The notes beneath the pieces are model-generated. The model was not told the DNA's origin. It saw only the letters and a list, made by a program, of their open reading frames with translations, and searched no databases. From DAOQAK01 sp043801235 (lineage in GTDB: Bacteria > Bacteroidota > Bacteroidia > Bacteroidales > CG2-30-32-10), in assembly GCA_043801235.1 (NCBI GenBank), contig JAZDMF010000325.1:1-17302 (forward strand): a stretch of 17,302 nucleotides of DNA, read 5' to 3'. Made by a program: the position numbers and the translations under genes. How positions within the stretch are numbered: position 1 is the stretch's first letter; each line of letters starts with the position of its first letter. Below are positions 14,435-17,302 of the stretch, piece after piece.

Positions 14435-14851
14435 TCATTTCTTATGCGGACAATCTGGTTTGCATTTCGAAGGATCGCATTTTGAAGGGTCACACTGCAT
14501 TTTATCGTTCATCACCTCTTTTTCAATCATCATTTTGCAGGAATCGCCTGAAAATGTTGAATCCATCATCATCATTGAATTGCATTTCATCATGCAATGA
14601 TCAAAATCCATATGCCTGCAATTCATTTCTTTGTTCATGCAATTCTTTTGGCAAACACGATAACATTTATGAGCGCCGCAGAAAACACCTGATATAATCA
14701 ATACGAATGTCAGTCCTGTAAGGATACTTCCCCTCCACATTAATTTTTTGTTTTGTGTTGCTAGCCCGTTGATCAATACAACCACTCCTGCTAAACCCAA
14801 CAATGCAATAATGATTGTTGAAATATAGAATAAAATAAATGTTGTGCTCAT
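14435..14851 (-). CDS. Two-helix membrane protein with Cys/Met/His-rich tail
   Basis: Not recognised; a metal-binding role is only an inference. From the ATG at 14851 the protein has 138 residues. Helices lie at about 5-29 and 41-57, with the basic turn QNKKLMWRG between, so the tail is likely periplasmic. Residues 58-138 hold 12 cysteines (58, 63, 67, 71, 78, 86, 90, 105, 120, 125, 130, 134), 13 methionines, including a run MMMM at 93-96, four histidines, and a repeat CDPSKCDPSK at 120-129. Such composition suits Cu(I) or other soft-metal binding. The ATG at 14851 is preferred over 14911 because the promoter lies between the two. A terminator ends the gene. Confidence 0.82.
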   Translation of the reverse strand: MSTTFILFYISTIIIALLGLAGVVVLINGLATQNKKLMWRGSILTGLTFVLIISGVFCGAHKCYRVCQKNCMNKEMNCRHMDFDHCMMKCNSMMMMDSTFSGDSCKMMIEKEVMNDKMQCDPSKCDPSKCKPDCPHKK

Positions 14852-14886
14852 AATTTTTTGTTTTAGGTTAAACAATATATAATTTG

Positions 14887-14919
14887 CAAATATAAAAAAA
14901 TTAATTAACATGGACTAAA
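14887..14919 (-). promoter_or_regulatory. Likely promoter of the Cys-rich membrane protein
   Basis: The minus strand has TTTA (14919-14916), 21 bases, then TATATTTG (14894-14887) followed by C, an exact -7 box with a three-of-four -33 box. The predicted transcript start, near 14880, leaves about 28 bases before the ATG at 14851 and rules out the 14911 start. Confidence 0.6.
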
Positions 14920-14967
14920 TCTAAATGTCTTGGAAAATGTCTTTTAATTTCATTAATTTTGCCCTTG

Positions 14968-14991
14968 CCTGCCCATTTGCCGGCAGACAGG
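14968..14991. repeat. Dispersed GC-rich palindrome, diverged copy 3
   Basis: CCTGCCCATTTGCCGGCAGACAGG resembles the 21-bp element of 6440-6460 read on the other strand, with a CATTT insertion and an extra A. Its right side also pairs with 15052-15059 (CAGACAGG / CCTGTCTG). Confidence 0.5.
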
Positions 14992-15059
14992 TGTATGATT
15001 GGTTTCATGGATTGATTTATTCTTGAAATTCAAAGAAACCATTAGTTTTCGCCTGTCTG
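14984..15059. repeat. Nested inverted repeats in the divergent intergenic region
   Basis: The outer arms CAGACAGG (14984-14991) and CCTGTCTG (15052-15059) are perfect complements. Within them TGGTTTC (15000-15006) pairs with GAAACCA (15035-15041). The stems are nested, so one long imperfect hairpin is possible. No ORF fits. The region lies between the Cys-rich gene and the S46 peptidase gene. Confidence 0.45.
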
Positions 15060-15077
15060 ATAAAGGGCGGCAACAGT

Positions 15078-15109
15078 TTTGTCAAAGGCAATTTTATATT
15101 TCATTTTTG
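15078..15109 (+). promoter_or_regulatory. Likely promoter of the S46 peptidase gene
   Basis: TTTG (15078-15081), 20 bases, then CATTTTTG (15102-15109) followed by C; seven of eight bases match TAnnTTTG. The expected start gives a leader of about 17 bases. No Shine-Dalgarno is seen before the ATG at 15133, as usual in Bacteroidetes. Confidence 0.6.
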
Positions 15110-15132
15110 CATAGTGTAAATTTATTTAAGTT

Positions 15133-17298
15133 ATGAAGAAAAGAATGATCGTTCTCTTTTTTTGTTTTCTTTCTGCCATGGGCACAAAAGCCGATGAAGG
15201 AATGTGGCTGCCCATATTGCTTGAACAGCTTAACCAGGGCGATATGCAAAGCATAGGATTAAAGCTTACTTCTGAAGAAATATACAGCATCAACCATTCG
15301 AGCCTGAAAGATGCCGTTTGTCTTTTTGGGGGCGGATGCACGGCTGAAGTGGTAAGCGACCAGGGAATGATTCTCACCAATCATCATTGCGGATACAGTT
15401 CCATTCAATCACACACGACACTTGAGAAAAATTACCTTGTAGATGGTTTCTGGGCCAGGGAAAAAACCGATGAGCTCGCATGTTCAGGCATAAGCGTATC
15501 GTTTATAATCAGCATGGAAGATGTAACTGCAAAGATCCTCGATGGCGTTACAGAAAAAATGACGGAAGCCCAGCGCGATGAAATTATTAAGAAGAACAGT
15601 ACAATAATAGAAACGGAAACAGTAAAAGACACTCATTATAAAGCCAAGGTGAAAGCATTCTATTACGGCAACGAATATTACCTTTTCGTTTATGAAATGT
15701 TCACGGATATACGCCTGGTAGGTGCACCCCCTACTTCCATAGGAAATTTCGGCGGTGATTCCGACAACTGGATGTGGCCGCGGCATACAGGCGATTTTTC
15801 GATTTTCAGAATTTATGCCGATTCAAGCAACCATCCGGCCGATTATTCAAAAAACAATATTCCCTACATTCCTAAAAAATCACTCACTATTTCCCTGAAA
15901 GGAGTTCAGAAAAACGATTTCACCATGGTATACGGCTTCCCCGGAAAAACACAGGAATATCTCACATCATACGGCGTGAACCTCATAAGCAATGTCGAAA
16001 ACCCTGTACTTATTGGAATTCGCGATAAAAAGCTTGAAGTTATAGGAGCCGCTATGAAAAGCGATCCGCTTATTAAAATTCAATATGCTTCGAAATACGC
16101 AAATGTTGCCAACTACTGGAAAAAATTCAAAGGTGAAAGTAAAGGAATAACAAAACTAAATGGTGTTGAGAGAAAAAAAACCCTCGAAACAGAATTCACA
16201 AACTGGGTGAATGCCGATGCTTCAAGAAAAGTGAAATACGGCACTCTTTTATACACCTTCGAAGATGCATATAAAAACTATACTCCCGTTGCCCTTGCTT
16301 ATGATTATTTTGTGGAAGCCGGCGTGGGAATGGAACTTGTGAAATATGCATGGAATTATAACAACCTTATAACAAAAAGCATTGATAAAACCGTAAAAGA
16401 TGATGATGTCAATAAAATTGTGGAAAAACTGAAGAATGGTTCAAAATATTTTTTCAAGAATTACAACCTTGAAACAGACAAGAAATTATTCACTGCTCTT
16501 CTTCAGATTTATTACCTGCAGGGTACTCCTGCATATCAGCCGGAATATTTCAGCAATGTCATCTCCAATAAATTCAATGGAGATATTGAAAAATATTCTA
16601 CTTATGTTTACGGCAAAACTTCATTTTCATATGAAGCCGGCGTGCAGAAAATGCTGACGAAATTCAAACGGAATAAAACAAAAGTGATTAGTGATGATCC
16701 CGTGTTCAAGCTTTCTTCGGTCCTTTATAATAATTTTATCGACAATATACTTCCGTTATATACTACATATAATGATGAACTCGACAGCCTTTACCGTATT
16801 TATATTACAGCCCTCCGCGAAATGCAGCCCGGTAAAAAGTTTTATCCCGATGCAAATTCCACGCTGCGCATTGGCTATGGAAAAGTTTCTGATTACAAAC
16901 CCATGGATGCCGTAGAATATAATTTTTACACCACCCTTGAAGGCATAATGCAGAAAGAAGATGAAGATGTAAGCGATTACAAGGTTCCGGATGATCTGAA
17001 AAAACTATACGTGAATAAAGATTACGGACGCTATTCCACCGACAGCACCATGCACATTGCTTTCATAGCAACCAATCACACTACAGGCGGAAATTCAGGA
17101 AGTCCTGTGTTAAATGCGGAGGGGCAACTTATAGGAATTAATTTCGACAGGGTGTGGGAAGGAACCATGAGCGACATAATGTATGACGCAGGTCAGTGTC
17201 GTAATATTTCACTCGACATCCGGTATACACTTTTTATTATCGATAAATATGCAGGAGCAACTTGGCTCATTGATGAAATGAAAATAGACGAAAAATAA
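15133..17298 (+). CDS. dpp11: S46 family dipeptidyl-peptidase, DPP11-like (Asp/Glu-specific)
   Basis: This periplasmic serine exopeptidase releases dipeptides from peptide N-termini, feeding amino-acid fermentation in Bacteroidetes. The 721-residue length fits. A signal peptide (MKKR, hydrophobic to about 15) is likely cut after TKA, leaving DEGMWLP, the family start. The catalytic His85 is in TNHHCGY, the Asp in RHTGDFS (221), and Ser655 in GGNSGSPV. The specificity residue 18 positions after the Ser is Arg673 in NFDRVWEG; Arg at this position marks DPP11 (Asp/Glu at P1), while Gly marks DPP7. His85, Ser655 and Arg673 carry the same numbers as in the Porphyromonas enzyme, but the Asp is shifted by six. 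No type IX C-terminal domain is present. It is the only plus-strand gene. Confidence 0.92.
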   Translation: MKKRMIVLFFCFLSAMGTKADEGMWLPILLEQLNQGDMQSIGLKLTSEEIYSINHSSLKDAVCLFGGGCTAEVVSDQGMILTNHHCGYSSIQSHTTLEKNYLVDGFWAREKTDELACSGISVSFIISMEDVTAKILDGVTEKMTEAQRDEIIKKNSTIIETETVKDTHYKAKVKAFYYGNEYYLFVYEMFTDIRLVGAPPTSIGNFGGDSDNWMWPRHTGDFSIFRIYADSSNHPADYSKNNIPYIPKKSLTISLKGVQKNDFTMVYGFPGKTQEYLTSYGVNLISNVENPVLIGIRDKKLEVIGAAMKSDPLIKIQYASKYANVANYWKKFKGESKGITKLNGVERKKTLETEFTNWVNADASRKVKYGTLLYTFEDAYKNYTPVALAYDYFVEAGVGMELVKYAWNYNNLITKSIDKTVKDDDVNKIVEKLKNGSKYFFKNYNLETDKKLFTALLQIYYLQGTPAYQPEYFSNVISNKFNGDIEKYSTYVYGKTSFSYEAGVQKMLTKFKRNKTKVISDDPVFKLSSVLYNNFIDNILPLYTTYNDELDSLYRIYITALREMQPGKKFYPDANSTLRIGYGKVSDYKPMDAVEYNFYTTLEGIMQKEDEDVSDYKVPDDLKKLYVNKDYGRYSTDSTMHIAFIATNHTTGGNSGSPVLNAEGQLIGINFDRVWEGTMSDIMYDAGQCRNISLDIRYTLFIIDKYAGATWLIDEMKIDEK

Positions 17299-17302
17299 AT
17301 AG

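Noticed and set aside
14852..14911. 20-residue N-terminal extension of the Cys-rich protein
   Set aside because: A good promoter lies at 14887-14919, so the transcript should begin downstream of the upstream ATG.
1..17302. A new defence, phage or mobile system
   Set aside because: No transposase, integrase, nuclease-helicase, toxin-antitoxin or phage-like gene was seen; the genes are typical Bacteroidetes core and envelope genes.

Overview
The window reads as an ordinary chromosomal segment of an AT-rich member of the Bacteroidetes (probably Bacteroidales or a relative, perhaps from a metagenome). The evidence is a PorT type IX secretion gene, an S46 dipeptidyl-peptidase, Bacteroidetes-type polysaccharide deacetylase-like and FemAB-like proteins, a stand-alone heptose-7-phosphate kinase, starts without Shine-Dalgarno sequences, and several copies of the Bacteroidetes promoter TTTG-N19/21-TAnnTTTG. 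No rRNA, CRISPR array, transposase, phage gene, defence cassette or biosynthetic cluster was found.

Layout. All genes but one lie on the minus strand, so the left part reads right to left. (1) 1-153 is the open-ended start of a small membrane protein. (2) 284-4486 is a surface-polysaccharide run: wecB (UDP-GlcNAc 2-epimerase), overlapping a polysaccharide-deacetylase-like gene, then a FemAB/GNAT-like acyltransferase, then upp (uracil salvage). (3) 4487-4809 is gene-free and holds decayed tandem repeats interrupted by a palindrome. (4) 4810-6326 holds radC, rpsT with its terminator, and tRNA-Glu with a textbook promoter. (5) 6512-9689 holds an unknown 229-residue protein, a COG2509-type FAD protein and porT, which lies 5 bp upstream of the FAD gene. 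(6) 9960-13474 is a tight operon: heptose-7-phosphate kinase, TrkH, MenG (gaps of 3 and 8 bp). (7) 13691-14851 holds two small membrane proteins with similar two-helix anchors, one carrying a Cys/Met/His-rich tail. (8) 15133-17298, the only plus-strand gene, is an S46 peptidase with the DPP11 specificity arginine.

The genes serve the cell envelope (WecB, deacetylase-like and FemAB-like proteins, heptose kinase, PorT), respiration and ion balance (MenG, TrkH), peptide use (DPP11) and housekeeping (S20, tRNA-Glu, RadC, Upp). I found no clear novel multi-gene system. The best leads are the paired two-helix proteins with the Cys-rich tail, palindromes nested in decayed GTCATT-type repeats, the TrkH N-terminal extension, the unknown 229-residue protein and a structured divergent intergenic region before the peptidase.
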